The position numbers were made by a program, and so were the translations under genes. The notes under the pieces were generated by a model. It was not told the DNA's origin. It worked only from the letters and a program-made list of their open reading frames with translations, and searched no databases. From contig NZ_CBDFIX010000002.1 in assembly GCF_965248315.1 (NCBI RefSeq), positions 3,348,001 through 3,412,000 of the forward strand: a DNA stretch of 64,000 bases. Direction: 5' to 3'. Below, piece by piece: positions 34,514 to 44,230 of this stretch. Source of the DNA: Ulvibacterium sp965248315 (lineage in GTDB: Bacteria > Bacteroidota > Bacteroidia > Flavobacteriales > Flavobacteriaceae). How positions within the stretch are numbered: the first letter of the stretch is position 1; the number at the start of each line of letters is the position of its first letter.

Positions 34514-37084
34514 ATGAGGTTATTTTTTGGACTTATTGGGGCGTTATTTGTTGTGAGTTCCTGCAATCTCCTAAGGCCGGTAGGAGAAAACGACAAAAAG
34601 ATTTCTTCCGGGCCTAAATCCTCTTCGGCCTCCAAAACCTTGGACAAGGTAATCTTAAAGGAAGGCATTTCCCAAGAGGGGCTTTTCTCTGTTCATAAGT
34701 TAGGGGACAAGTATTATTTCGGAATTCCCGATAGCATCCTGGAAAGGGAAATACTAGTGGTTACCCGTTTTATTAAAACACCAGCGGGCTCCAAAAACTA
34801 TGGAGGGGAAGAGATAGGTGAAAAAACGATCATTTGGGAAAAAGGGCCTTCCAATAACATTTTTCTTCGTATAGCTACCTTAGTGAGTGTTGCCAATGAG
34901 AATGACGAAATATCTAGAGCAGTTAACAATTCCAATATCACACCAATCTTGGAAACTTTTGAAATAAAGGCACGATATGAAAAAAAGAAATCTTCCCTAA
35001 TCGACGTTACCGATTTCATTAACAGCGAAAATAACTTACTCGCGCTTAACAGTGCCCAAAAGGAATCGTATAAGCTCTCCTCATTGGAAAAGGATAAATC
35101 CTATATTTTGGGTATCAAGTCCTTTCCCATAAATACCGAAGTACAGACCGTAAAAACTTATAAGGCTAAAACTATCAAGGGCAAAACGAAAAAAGTGTTG
35201 CCAGCCGCCGTATTGTCCGGAGTGGTTACCTTGGAGATAAACAACTCGTTCATTTTACTGCCCAAAACACCCATGAAAAAACGGTTTTATGACCCTAGAG
35301 TGGGTTACTTTGCCAGTTCATATCTCGAATATGGTGATGAGCAACAACGGGTAGACCGTAACACCTATATTCATAGATGGCGACTGGAGCCCAGGCCAGA
35401 GGATCAAAAAAAGTGGGAAAATGGGGAATTGGTAGAACCCAAAAAACCCATCATCTTTTATTTGGATCCAGCCACTCCCAAAAAATGGAGACCCTATCTT
35501 ATTCAAGGAATTAATGACTGGCAGCAAGCTTTTGAACAGGCCGGTTTCAAAAACGCTATAGTTGGAAAAGAGTGGCCCAAGGACAATGACGAGATGAGTT
35601 TGGAAGATTCTAGGTTTTCCGTACTACGATACTTTGCTTCACCCTTTAAAAATGCTTATGGTCCCAATATTACGGATCCAAGGAGTGGCGAAATCTTGGA
35701 GAGCCATATTGGATGGTACCATAATCTAATGAATCTGCTTCACAATTGGTATATGGTACAGGCAGGGGCCGTTGACCCTAGGGCCCAAAAAATGGAATTT
35801 GACACGGACCTTATGGGCGAACTTATCCGTTTTGTGGCTTCTCATGAAGTTGGCCATACATTAGGACTTCGGCATAATATGGGAGCTAGTCATGCCACTC
35901 CAGTCGAAAAACTGAGAGATGCGGAGTGGCTCGGAAAAAACGGTCATACAAGCTCCATTATGGATTACGCCCGTTTTAATTATGTGGCACAACCGCAGGA
36001 TAGTATTCCTCCAAAGGACCTAATGCCACGTATTGGGGATTATGATAAATGGGCCATTCAATGGGGATATGCTCACATTTCCGAAAAGTTGGACGAGGAT
36101 AGTGAAAGGGAAATACTGAATCAGTGGGTTGTAGACAGCGTTGGTTCCAATCCAAGATTGTGGTTTGGAGGAGAGGGCCGTGATTTTGACCCTAGATCCC
36201 AGACCGAGGACCTTGGGGACGATGCCATGGTAGCCAGTAACTATGGAATTATGAACCTACAGCGCATCGTTCCTTTTTTAACGGAATGGACCAAGGAAAA
36301 AAACAGTGACGACTATTCCGGATTGGATGAGGTTTACCAAGGCGTAATAAAGCAATACGAAAACTATCTTTTCCACGTGGCCAAAAATATTGGTGGCATT
36401 TATGTTACCCCAAAGACCATGGGTGAACAAGGTGAGGTGTATTGTCCTGTCACAAAACAATCCCAAAAAGAGGCCTTGGCATTTTTGAACAATCATATAT
36501 TTAAGGAGCCCAAATGGCTGATCAACAATGAAATTCTGAACAAGACCTTTTCCCCTCAATCCAAGGAATCCATTACAAAGACAATGGAGAGTATTGTAAT
36601 AAACCTATTGGGGGGTAGTAGAATGAGTAGAATGACATTTATTGCCGAAAGATATGAAGACGAGGATGTTTACACCCCAGAAGCGTATTTGGACGATTTA
36701 CACCAATTGATTTGGGGAGATATGAACGTTTTTTATTCCACAACCCCCTATCGAAGAAAATTACAAAAGGCCTACGTTGCCAATATGATAGCTTTATACA
36801 AACCTAGTGAGGCGGAAGGCGTTGTTGAAGGTATTCTTGCCAAACTTTCCGAAGGTTATACCTCAAATACCGATGTACGCTCATTGGCTCTTGACAATCT
36901 TGCTATGCTGCAGCAAAAGATAAAGGGAACGATTCCCGTTATCACACATAGGATGACCAAAGCCCACTTGAATTATCTAAAAAAAGAGATAGAAGAGGTT
37001 ATTGGAGAAACCAAAGACCCGGGAAACCTCTATATTCCCGCCAACCCGGATTTATCTATTGAACAGGACAAAGGTGAAGAATAA
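34514..37084 (+). CDS. Zinc-dependent metalloprotease lipoprotein (DUF5117/DUF5118 type)
   Basis: The 856-residue protein from the ATG at 34514 has a lipoprotein signal (cysteine 17, VSSC). It carries the metzincin motif HEVGHTLGLRH (H444, E445, H448, H454). SSIMDYARFNY about 40 residues later contains the methionine of the Met-turn. N-terminal segments match the DUF5118/DUF5117 domains that precede the catalytic domain in this family of large Bacteroidota metalloproteases. It acts outside the cytoplasmic membrane on unknown substrates. Its stop is 5 bases from the convergent tsaC-like gene. Confidence 0.9.
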   Translation: MRLFFGLIGALFVVSSCNLLRPVGENDKKISSGPKSSSASKTLDKVILKEGISQEGLFSVHKLGDKYYFGIPDSILEREILVVTRFIKTPAGSKNYGGEEIGEKTIIWEKGPSNNIFLRIATLVSVANENDEISRAVNNSNITPILETFEIKARYEKKKSSLIDVTDFINSENNLLALNSAQKESYKLSSLEKDKSYILGIKSFPINTEVQTVKTYKAKTIKGKTKKVLPAAVLSGVVTLEINNSFILLPKTPMKKRFYDPRVGYFASSYLEYGDEQQRVDRNTYIHRWRLEPRPEDQKKWENGELVEPKKPIIFYLDPATPKKWRPYLIQGINDWQQAFEQAGFKNAIVGKEWPKDNDEMSLEDSRFSVLRYFASPFKNAYGPNITDPRSGEILESHIGWYHNLMNLLHNWYMVQAGAVDPRAQKMEFDTDLMGELIRFVASHEVGHTLGLRHNMGASHATPVEKLRDAEWLGKNGHTSSIMDYARFNYVAQPQDSIPPKDLMPRIGDYDKWAIQWGYAHISEKLDEDSEREILNQWVVDSVGSNPRLWFGGEGRDFDPRSQTEDLGDDAMVASNYGIMNLQRIVPFLTEWTKEKNSDDYSGLDEVYQGVIKQYENYLFHVAKNIGGIYVTPKTMGEQGEVYCPVTKQSQKEALAFLNNHIFKEPKWLINNEILNKTFSPQSKESITKTMESIVINLLGGSRMSRMTFIAERYEDEDVYTPEAYLDDLHQLIWGDMNVFYSTTPYRRKLQKAYVANMIALYKPSEAEGVVEGILAKLSEGYTSNTDVRSLALDNLAMLQQKIKGTIPVITHRMTKAHLNYLKKEIEEVIGETKDPGNLYIPANPDLSIEQDKGEE

Positions 37085-37089
37085 ATGCT

Positions 37090-37710
37090 TTAAAAAATGT
37101 CCGGGTCTCCTTTACCCTCCCGTAACAAGATGGGTTCTCCTCGCGATAAGTCTATTACCGTTGAGGCCACATTACCACCATATCCTCCATCGATAACCAA
37201 ATCCACTTGATTTTGCCATTTCTCGAATATCAATTCGGGATCAGTGGTATATTCCAGTACCTCGTCCTCATCATAAATTGAAGTAGAAACTATCGGATTT
37301 CCCAATCCCTCAACCAAGGCCCTGGCAATGGAGTTGTCCGGCACCCGTATCCCTACCGTTTTTTTCTTTTTAAAATCCTTGGGCAGATTATTATTGCCGG
37401 GCAGTACAAAGGTATAAGGACCGGGCAGGGCTCGCTTCAGGATTTTAAAAGTGGCCGTATCAATCTGCCGTACATAGTCTGACAGGTTGCTCAAATTCGC
37501 ACACACAAAGGACCAGTTGGCCTTGGCTAGTTTTACCCCTTTTATCCAAGCTATTTTTTCCAAAGCCCGGGAATTAGTGATATCACAGCCTAGGCCATAC
37601 ACGGTGTCCGTTGGATAAATGACCAACCCTCCCTTTTTGAGGATGTTAACAGCCCTTTCCATCTCCCTAGGGTTGGGATTAGCTTCGTATATCTTAGTAA
37701 ACTCAGCCAT
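37090..37710 (-). CDS. L-threonylcarbamoyladenylate synthase (Sua5/YrdC/TsaC family)
   Basis: The 206-residue protein contains the YrdC signature GGLVIYPTDTVYGLGCD near the N-terminus, NPIVSTSIYDED in the middle and VDLVIDGGYGG...STVIDLS near the C-terminus. It makes threonylcarbamoyl-AMP for the t6A modification of tRNAs decoding ANN codons. The length matches the short TsaC form without the Sua5 extension. It lies 8 bases after the GH16 gene on the same strand, so the two may be cotranscribed. Confidence 0.9.
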   Translation of the reverse strand: MAEFTKIYEANPNPREMERAVNILKKGGLVIYPTDTVYGLGCDITNSRALEKIAWIKGVKLAKANWSFVCANLSNLSDYVRQIDTATFKILKRALPGPYTFVLPGNNNLPKDFKKKKTVGIRVPDNSIARALVEGLGNPIVSTSIYDEDEVLEYTTDPELIFEKWQNQVDLVIDGGYGGNVASTVIDLSRGEPILLREGKGDPDIF

Positions 37711-37718
37711 GGAACCTA

Positions 37719-38591
37719 CTATTTAACTTGGTAAACGCGTATATAATCTACCTCCATCACTGCCGGGAAAATGGTATCGTCCACTCCTTCCAGCCCACCC
37801 CAGTTGCCACCAACGGCAATATTCAACAGAAAATAAAATGGTTTATTAAACGGCCAGTTCTCAGCGGTTGTGGGAGATGGTCTTATAAAATTCAATTGTA
37901 CGTTTTCCGGATTATCGATATAGAACTTCAAATATCTGTCGGTCCATAGCAACCCATAAATATGGAATTCTTCCTCTATGGTCTTCAAATCTATAGGGCC
38001 CGAAGTAATTTGAGTCCCGTTCACATGGTTGTTTGCTTGGCTATGGATCGAAAAATGTACTTTATCAGGGTCAAAACTCACATATTCCATAATGTCAATC
38101 TCACCACAAGCCGGCCAGCCAACATTTTCAATGTTCGACCCGAGCATCCATAAAGCAGGCCATAATCCATTTCCCTTATGGTCCGGCAGTTTCGCCCTTA
38201 TCTCTATTTTCCCATATCTAAAAGTTTCCTTACTATTGAGCCTAGTAGAGGTATAATTGGATGATTCAATCCCTTCTTTTTTCGCAATAATCTTTAGAGT
38301 ACCACCGCTCACTTCAACATTTTCGTTCTCAACATAGTTCTGAAGCTCATTATTGCCCCATCCATGGGATCCTGTTTCAAAAGCCCAATCCTCCATGGAT
38401 AATTCATCACCCTCAAATTCATCACTCCAAACTAGTTGGGCATCATCCCAGTAATCCGGAGCAAAAACATCCTTCAACTCGGGAGATGTTTCACTATCTA
38501 CATCCGGGAGTTCCTCACCTGAGGTACTATCTTTCCCACACCCCAACAGGAACAAGCTCATAAAGACCGATACTAAGTATCCTTTTGGCAT
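37719..38591 (-). CDS. Glycoside hydrolase family 16 lipoprotein (laminarinase-like)
   Basis: The 290-residue lipoprotein (cysteine 18, LLGC) has an acidic linker and then a GH16 catalytic domain (about 50-290). The motif GEIDIMEY has the nucleophile E164, helper D166 and acid/base E169, and WPALWML precedes it as in laminarinases. It probably cleaves beta-1,3-glucans such as laminarin at the cell surface. A longer frame to 38717 lacks a signal peptide and is rejected. No SusC/SusD pair or other polysaccharide enzymes are nearby, so it is not part of a visible utilisation locus. Confidence 0.9.
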   Translation of the reverse strand: MPKGYLVSVFMSLFLLGCGKDSTSGEELPDVDSETSPELKDVFAPDYWDDAQLVWSDEFEGDELSMEDWAFETGSHGWGNNELQNYVENENVEVSGGTLKIIAKKEGIESSNYTSTRLNSKETFRYGKIEIRAKLPDHKGNGLWPALWMLGSNIENVGWPACGEIDIMEYVSFDPDKVHFSIHSQANNHVNGTQITSGPIDLKTIEEEFHIYGLLWTDRYLKFYIDNPENVQLNFIRPSPTTAENWPFNKPFYFLLNIAVGGNWGGLEGVDDTIFPAVMEVDYIRVYQVK

Positions 38592-38622
38592 ATTTTCTTT
38601 TATTTTTAGGAGTAATCCAATA

Positions 38623-40983
38623 TCAAGATAGTACTTCCAGCTTGGCAAAACGAAGCAAAAGTTTCTTAATATCGCCTTTCTCAAATTGGATTTCGGCTTT
38701 CTTATCATTACCCGCACCTTCTATTTTCAACACTTTCCCCTTGCCAAATCGCGTATGGTTTACCAAGGAACCTTCGGTCAAATTTAAATCTACCACGTTG
38801 GTGTTACCCACAGGTGTGGCTAGTTGTGGTTTTAGCTTTCGCAATTTACGAAGTTGATTCTCATTGGGTCTATGTATGCTTGGCGGTTCCCCTTTTACAG
38901 GCTTGGACTGCCGTAACCGACTTTTATCCACTTCCCCAAAAATGGCGTTGTCCACCAAAGGTTTAAAACGATAGGTGTTCTCGATCGGGGTAAGGTTTTC
39001 AATATATTTTTCATCGATTTCCTCTAAAAACCGACTGGGCTCGGCATCGATGAGTTTCCCCCAACGATACCTATTTTGTGTATAGGTCAAATACGCTTGT
39101 TTTTCTGCACGGGTTAGTGCCACATAAAACAGTCGCCGCTCTTCTTCCAACTCGCTTCGTGTATTCATACTCATGGCAGAAGGAAAGAGGTCCTCTTCCA
39201 TCCCAACAATATAGACATATGGAAATTCCAGTCCTTTGGCTAAGTGAATGGTCATAAGGGCTACCCGGTCATCATCACCCGTATCCTTATCCAGATCCGT
39301 AGCCAAGGCAACATCCTCCAAAAACTCGGTAAGGTCTCCCTTGGCATCGGCCAATTCCTTTTGCCCTTCTACAAAATCCTTGATACCGTTCAATAGTTCC
39401 TCTATATTCTCCATTCGGGCAATTCCCTCTGGAGTACCATCTTTTTTAAACTCGAGCAGTATTCCCGTTTTCTTGGCAACATGTTCCGCCAGGGTAAAGG
39501 CATCAGCATTTTCGTTCATGATCTGGAAGCTCTTGATCATGGTCACAAAATCCTCTAGTTTTCTTTTTGTACCGGCATTGATTTTTAAATTGATTTTACC
39601 AAGATTCTCGATTACCTCAAAAATAGAGCGACCGTAATGGTTGGCGGCAACCGTTAATCTGTCCAAAGTGGTCTGCCCGATACCCCGTGCCGGAAAATTG
39701 ATAATTCGTTTCAGGGCCTCCTCATCCTTGGGATTGATGACCAAACGGAGATAGGACAGCACATCCTTAATTTCCTTTCGCTGGTAAAAGGAAAGTCCTC
39801 CATAGATTCTATACGGGATATCCTTTTTGCGCAAAGCATCTTCAATGGCACGGGATTGACTGTTGGTACGGTACAACACGGCAAAATTACCATTGGGCAA
39901 TTGTTCATGCATTTTGTTTTCGAAAATGGAACTTGCTACATACCTGCCTTCCTCGGCATCAGTAATGCTGCGATGTACTTTTATGGTGGAGCCTTCATCA
40001 TTGGCCGTCCATACCACCTTTTCAAGCTGATTTTTATTCTTGGCGATAATAGAATTTGCGGCATTTACAATATTCTTTGTACTCCGATAATTTTGCTCCA
40101 AACGGTATACGGCCACCTCATCATAATCACGCTGAAAATTTAGGATATTACTAATATTGGCCCCGCGGAAAGAATAAATACTCTGGGCGTCATCGCCAAC
40201 TACACAGATGTTTTGATACCGATCGGATAGGGCCTTTACGATGAGATATTGCGAATGGTTGGTATCCTGATACTCATCCACTAAAATATACCGAAACCGA
40301 TCTTGATACTTTAATAATACCTCGGGAAATCTGTTCAACAGTTCGTTGGTACGAAGCAATAGGTCATCAAAATCCATGGCTCCAGCCTTAAAGCAACGAT
40401 CTACGTAATTCTGATAGATCTCCCCTACTCTGGGCCTTTTGGCCATGGCATCGGCCTCTTGTAGTTCGGGGTTTTGAAAATAGGCCTTTACAGTGATCAA
40501 ACTATTCTTATAGGAGGATATCCTATTCTGTATCTGCTTGTATTTATAGATATCCTTATCCAATCCCATTTCCTTGATAATCGATGCAATCAGTCGTTGG
40601 GAATCCTGTGTATCATAAATGGTGAAGTTGCTGGGATAACCTAATTTATCGCCATCAAAGCGCAATAATTTTGCAAAGACGGAATGAAAGGTGCCCATCC
40701 ACAGATTCTTGGCCTCGGAATTACCAACAATATGGGCTATTCGTTTTTTCATCTCACGGGCGGCCTTGTTCGTAAAGGTTAGGGCCAAAATATTAAACGC
40801 ATCCACGCCTTGCTCCATCAAATGTGCTATCCGGTACGTTAAAACCCGTGTCTTTCCCGATCCCGCACCGGCGATGACCATGAGTGGGCCATCTTTATGA
40901 AGGACGGGGGCTTTTTGCGCCTCGTTAAGTTCCTCTAAAAACGTCTTCAAGCTAAAGTAATTTAAGAAGGTGAATTTAGCCAT
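38623..40983 (-). CDS. ATP-dependent DNA helicase UvrD/PcrA/Rep family
   Basis: The protein of about 786 residues has the superfamily 1A helicase motifs: Q-motif LNEAQKAPV, Walker A GAGSGKT, DEYQDTN (motif II), GDDAQSIYSFRGA (motif III), and QNYRST and ALTRA (motifs IV-VI). It unwinds DNA 3' to 5' in repair and replication restart. The start is uncertain: ATG at 40983 or 40995, or TTG at 40950, which would give the compact N-terminus MKTFLEELNEAQ usual in relatives. Its stop is 32 bases before the GH16 gene. Confidence 0.93.
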   Translation of the reverse strand: MAKFTFLNYFSLKTFLEELNEAQKAPVLHKDGPLMVIAGAGSGKTRVLTYRIAHLMEQGVDAFNILALTFTNKAAREMKKRIAHIVGNSEAKNLWMGTFHSVFAKLLRFDGDKLGYPSNFTIYDTQDSQRLIASIIKEMGLDKDIYKYKQIQNRISSYKNSLITVKAYFQNPELQEADAMAKRPRVGEIYQNYVDRCFKAGAMDFDDLLLRTNELLNRFPEVLLKYQDRFRYILVDEYQDTNHSQYLIVKALSDRYQNICVVGDDAQSIYSFRGANISNILNFQRDYDEVAVYRLEQNYRSTKNIVNAANSIIAKNKNQLEKVVWTANDEGSTIKVHRSITDAEEGRYVASSIFENKMHEQLPNGNFAVLYRTNSQSRAIEDALRKKDIPYRIYGGLSFYQRKEIKDVLSYLRLVINPKDEEALKRIINFPARGIGQTTLDRLTVAANHYGRSIFEVIENLGKINLKINAGTKRKLEDFVTMIKSFQIMNENADAFTLAEHVAKKTGILLEFKKDGTPEGIARMENIEELLNGIKDFVEGQKELADAKGDLTEFLEDVALATDLDKDTGDDDRVALMTIHLAKGLEFPYVYIVGMEEDLFPSAMSMNTRSELEEERRLFYVALTRAEKQAYLTYTQNRYRWGKLIDAEPSRFLEEIDEKYIENLTPIENTYRFKPLVDNAIFGEVDKSRLRQSKPVKGEPPSIHRPNENQLRKLRKLKPQLATPVGNTNVVDLNLTEGSLVNHTRFGKGKVLKIEGAGNDKKAEIQFEKGDIKKLLLRFAKLEVLS

Positions 40984-41080
40984 AAATACCCTCATCCTAA
41001 AATGATCTTTTCTGGATTTATAAACAGCATGGCTTAATTCTACTTCTTTTTGGATATATTTAAACTTTCAAGATTCGCAT

Positions 41081-41626
41081 ATGAGAAATAAAACTGTCCC
41101 AATACTATTTCTATCCCTATTTCTTACTACACTATTGTTTTCTCAAGAAGAAAGTAAAAGCGGCCCTGTTATCAAGGATTTTGGAAAAGTCTGGAAAATT
41201 GACGACCCAGACTTTGAGCTTCAAAAGAACGTGGAACTCAAGGTTGTATTTGACATTATGGATTCGCCGGAATCACATCAAGAAATCAATAAAAAAATAG
41301 AAACTGCAGCAAGGTTCCTAAACATGCACGCCCAAAGTGGTGTGTCTTCCGACCAACTAAAAGTAGCCTTGGTCGTACATCACTCTGCATCCAAGGATAT
41401 TATGAACAATGAGACATACCGTAAATCATATGGTGTGGACAATCCCAATTTTGAATTGGTCAAAGCACTGCTCAAAGTAGATGCCCAAATTATTTTTTGT
41501 GGTCAATCCTCGAAATCCAGAAAAATTCCCAAGGATAATTTGATCGATGACGTACAATTGGCTTTGTCCGCGATGACCGCTTTGATACAATTACAAAACA
41601 AGGGATATCGGCTCATTAAGTTCTAA
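41081..41626 (+). CDS. DsrE-like secreted protein
   Basis: The 181-residue protein has a signal peptide (about 1-21, LLFS|Q) and a DsrE/DsrF-like domain (about 50-180). The motif KVALVVHHSASKDIMNN and a single conserved-type cysteine in AQIIFCGQSS match the family, which includes sulfur-relay proteins. A periplasmic location is unusual for the sulfur-transfer members, so the role is uncertain. It is transcribed as a single gene. Confidence 0.8.
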   Translation: MRNKTVPILFLSLFLTTLLFSQEESKSGPVIKDFGKVWKIDDPDFELQKNVELKVVFDIMDSPESHQEINKKIETAARFLNMHAQSGVSSDQLKVALVVHHSASKDIMNNETYRKSYGVDNPNFELVKALLKVDAQIIFCGQSSKSRKIPKDNLIDDVQLALSAMTALIQLQNKGYRLIKF

Positions 41627-41699
41627 TTTGAATTTCATGAAATAGTTTTTTGCATAAAGCACATTGCTTTTACATGTTTATGCCGATTTTTTTAATGCT

Positions 41700-41707
41700 T
41701 AGTTTTG
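41700..41707 (+). promoter_or_regulatory. TAnnTTTG -7 box for the glutamate-synthase-like gene
   Basis: TAGTTTTG matches the -7 consensus and lies about 50 bases before the ATG at 41758. No clear -33 is seen. Confidence 0.45.
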
Positions 41708-41757
41708 TATTCCGAATCAATGTTAGATCTATAAGAATTGAGTTTTAAAGCGCATAT

Positions 41758-43329
41758 ATGGACACTTTTCTTGATTTTATTGGAGCCATGCCATGGTGGA
41801 CATGGATTATAATAGCCCTGTCTCTAGTAGCTATCCGTGATATTTTTTTACAACGGGCACATACCATTACACACAACTATCCTATTGTGGGTCATTTACG
41901 GTATTGGTTGGAAAGTATCGGCCCGGAAATGCGGCAGTATTTTGTGGCAAATAACCGCGAGGAGTTGCCCTTTAACCGCATTGAACGAAGCTGGATCTAT
42001 GCATCCGCCAAACAAGAGAACAACTATGAAGGGTTTGGTACGGACCGTGATATTTATGCCCATCAACACATTTTCATCAAAAATCGGCTTTTAGCTTTTA
42101 AAATCCCCGAGAATCATCCAAATACCAAAGATAAGACCTTTTTGCCCTGCGCCAAGGTAATCGGCGCATTCAACAAACGAAAGAAACCCTACCGGCCAGC
42201 ATCGGTCATCAATGTGTCGGCCATGAGTTTTGGATCACTTTCTGCCGCTGCCGTGGAGGCAATGAACAAAGGTGTTGCAAAAAGCGGAGCTTATCATAAT
42301 ACCGGAGAAGGAGGCCTTTCCCCCTATCATAATCAAGGTGGGGATGTTATTTTTCATTTTGGTACCGGATATTTTGGGGTACGCAATACAGATGGTGGTT
42401 TTTCTTTGGACAAATTGATTTCGCTAACTACCGAAAATTCGTGTATCAAGGCCATTGAAATAAAACTCTCGCAAGGTGCTAAACCGGGGAAAGGCGGGGT
42501 TCTACCGGCCGCTAAGATAAGTAAGGAAATTGCCGGAATCCGCGGTGTGGAAATTGGAAAGGACGTATTGTCGCCAGCAACACATTCTGCCTTTTCATCG
42601 GTTCCAGAATTAATCGAATTGATAGAAGAAATTGCCGAAGGGACAGGGCTACCCGTAGGTATCAAAGGGGCCATTGGAAAATTAGATCAATGGGAGGAAT
42701 TGGCCGATCTTATGAAGGAAACCGGAAAGGGACCCGATTTCATTACGGTTGACGGTGGCGAGGGAGGTACCGGAGCGGCCCCCCCTAGTTTTGCGGACCA
42801 TGTTTCGTTACCGTGGGTATATGGTTTCTCTAGTTTATACAAGGTCTTTCAAGAACGAGACCTAACAAGTCGCCTGGTTTTTATAGGAAGTGGAAAACTG
42901 GGTTTTCCCGCGAAGGCGGCCATGGCTTTTGCCATGGGTATAGATTGTATTAATGTGGCCCGGGAAGCCATGATGAGCATTGGCTGTATTCAGGCTCAGG
43001 TCTGCCATACCAACCGATGTCCAACAGGAATAGCAACGCAAAACAAGTGGTTGCAACGCGGAATTAGTGTTCCCCTTAAAGCTGATCGGTTGGCCCAATA
43101 CTTTAAGACTTTTCGGAAAGAATTTTTGGAAATCACCCATGCGGCAGGGTATGAACATCCCTGTGAATTTACCATGGAAGATATTCATGTGAACGTGGAC
43201 GACGACTATCTTCATAGCGATTTGAAATTGACTTATGGTTATGAAAAGACCCAAGTACCTTTTAGAGGCATGCAAGAACTCCTGGATTGCGAATATTTAG
43301 GTGGACAGGTATTTTCAGGAAATCAATGA
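41758..43329 (+). CDS. FMN-binding glutamate synthase family protein
   Basis: The 523-residue protein has a hydrophobic N-terminal segment (about 10-25) and then the FMN/Fe-S (alpha-subunit synthase) domain of glutamate synthase. GEGGLSPYH, LSQGAKPGKGG and TVDGGEGGTGAAP are flavin-binding loops, and CIQAQVCHTNRCPTGIATQ carries the cysteines of the 3Fe-4S cluster. The glutaminase and beta-subunit parts are absent. Such stand-alone proteins are conserved in Bacteroidota and their substrate is not well established. The N-terminal anchor suggests membrane attachment. Confidence 0.9.
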   Translation: MDTFLDFIGAMPWWTWIIIALSLVAIRDIFLQRAHTITHNYPIVGHLRYWLESIGPEMRQYFVANNREELPFNRIERSWIYASAKQENNYEGFGTDRDIYAHQHIFIKNRLLAFKIPENHPNTKDKTFLPCAKVIGAFNKRKKPYRPASVINVSAMSFGSLSAAAVEAMNKGVAKSGAYHNTGEGGLSPYHNQGGDVIFHFGTGYFGVRNTDGGFSLDKLISLTTENSCIKAIEIKLSQGAKPGKGGVLPAAKISKEIAGIRGVEIGKDVLSPATHSAFSSVPELIELIEEIAEGTGLPVGIKGAIGKLDQWEELADLMKETGKGPDFITVDGGEGGTGAAPPSFADHVSLPWVYGFSSLYKVFQERDLTSRLVFIGSGKLGFPAKAAMAFAMGIDCINVAREAMMSIGCIQAQVCHTNRCPTGIATQNKWLQRGISVPLKADRLAQYFKTFRKEFLEITHAAGYEHPCEFTMEDIHVNVDDDYLHSDLKLTYGYEKTQVPFRGMQELLDCEYLGGQVFSGNQ

Positions 43330-43335
43330 ATACCC

Positions 43336-43343
43336 TACTTTTG
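43336..43343 (+). promoter_or_regulatory. TAnnTTTG -7 box for the degenerate OmpA-like gene
   Basis: TACTTTTG matches the -7 consensus and ends 27 bases before the ATG at 43371. The gene therefore probably has its own promoter despite being close to the preceding gene. Confidence 0.45.
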
Positions 43344-43370
43344 CGATAATAAGCAAAATCCAAATAATCT

Positions 43371-44147
43371 ATGATGCGATTATTACTCACCCTCTTAGTT
43401 GTTTTTAGTACGGTTTCTATAGTCACTGCACAACGTAAAAGCGAATTGATTGCCGAAATCGACAATTTGAAATCGGAATTGGATTCCGTAAAAAACGAGC
43501 TTTTTACAGCGAAAAAAATTGAAAAGGCCAGCGTTGTAAAAGCCGAAGCACTGGAAACTCAGGTTAATGAACTACAAGATGCCAATGCCACCTTGCTCAC
43601 AAACTTGAATAATTTTGCGAAAGTTTCCAACAAGAATTCGGACATAGCCAATAGCGCTATGGCCAGTCTTCAGGCAAAAGAAGGCCAGCTTAAGGCCATG
43701 AAGGACGCCATAGCAAAAAATGATTCTACGGCCATTGTGGTACTTACCAATGCAAAACAAACTTTAGGAGAAAATGCAAAAATTGCAGTTTCCAATGGAG
43801 CTGTAATCATATCTTCGGGCCTCTCCTCTTTGTTTGGTTCGGATACGGAAAGCACCTTAACGGACGAAGGAAAAGCTTGGATAGAAAAAATTGCAGCTAT
43901 CCTAAATGTTAACCCTGATATTAATCTGACCATTGAAGGACTCAGTATGACAGGCGACTTGGACTTGCCCGGAAAACAGGCATCAACAATAGCCTCTTTG
44001 CTGCAAAAGGATTTTACCATTGCCCCTGAACGCCTTACTTCCTTGGGTCGGGATGGGAATCTCAAAGAAGGCATAAGCTTTAAGTTACATCCAAGTTACT
44101 ATACGTTCTATCTCATGGTAAAGGAGAAAATGAAGAATTCGAAATAG
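43371..44147 (+). CDS. OmpA-like coiled-coil protein with degenerate peptidoglycan-binding site
   Basis: The 258-residue protein has a signal peptide (about 1-20, VTA|Q), a coiled-coil (about 22-120) and a C-terminal OmpA-like fold (about 135-250). It parallels the lipoprotein at 33485: both have a KDAIAKNDS/QDAITRRDS segment, then the strand NPDINLTIEG versus KPDFEFMVEG. The binding residues are lost: HTDD reads LSMTGD, the KRA helix reads KQA, and NRRTRI is missing. It lacks the lipoprotein cysteine as well. It is probably a diverged duplicate with another periplasmic role. A second in-frame ATG is at 43374. Confidence 0.78.
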   Translation: MMRLLLTLLVVFSTVSIVTAQRKSELIAEIDNLKSELDSVKNELFTAKKIEKASVVKAEALETQVNELQDANATLLTNLNNFAKVSNKNSDIANSAMASLQAKEGQLKAMKDAIAKNDSTAIVVLTNAKQTLGENAKIAVSNGAVIISSGLSSLFGSDTESTLTDEGKAWIEKIAAILNVNPDINLTIEGLSMTGDLDLPGKQASTIASLLQKDFTIAPERLTSLGRDGNLKEGISFKLHPSYYTFYLMVKEKMKNSK

Positions 44148-44230
44148 GAGGTGATATCCCAGTTTTAAAAACGGTATACTTTTTATAGAATTCATTCGTT
44201 CTACAAGCAACAAACCGACAAACCACACCT

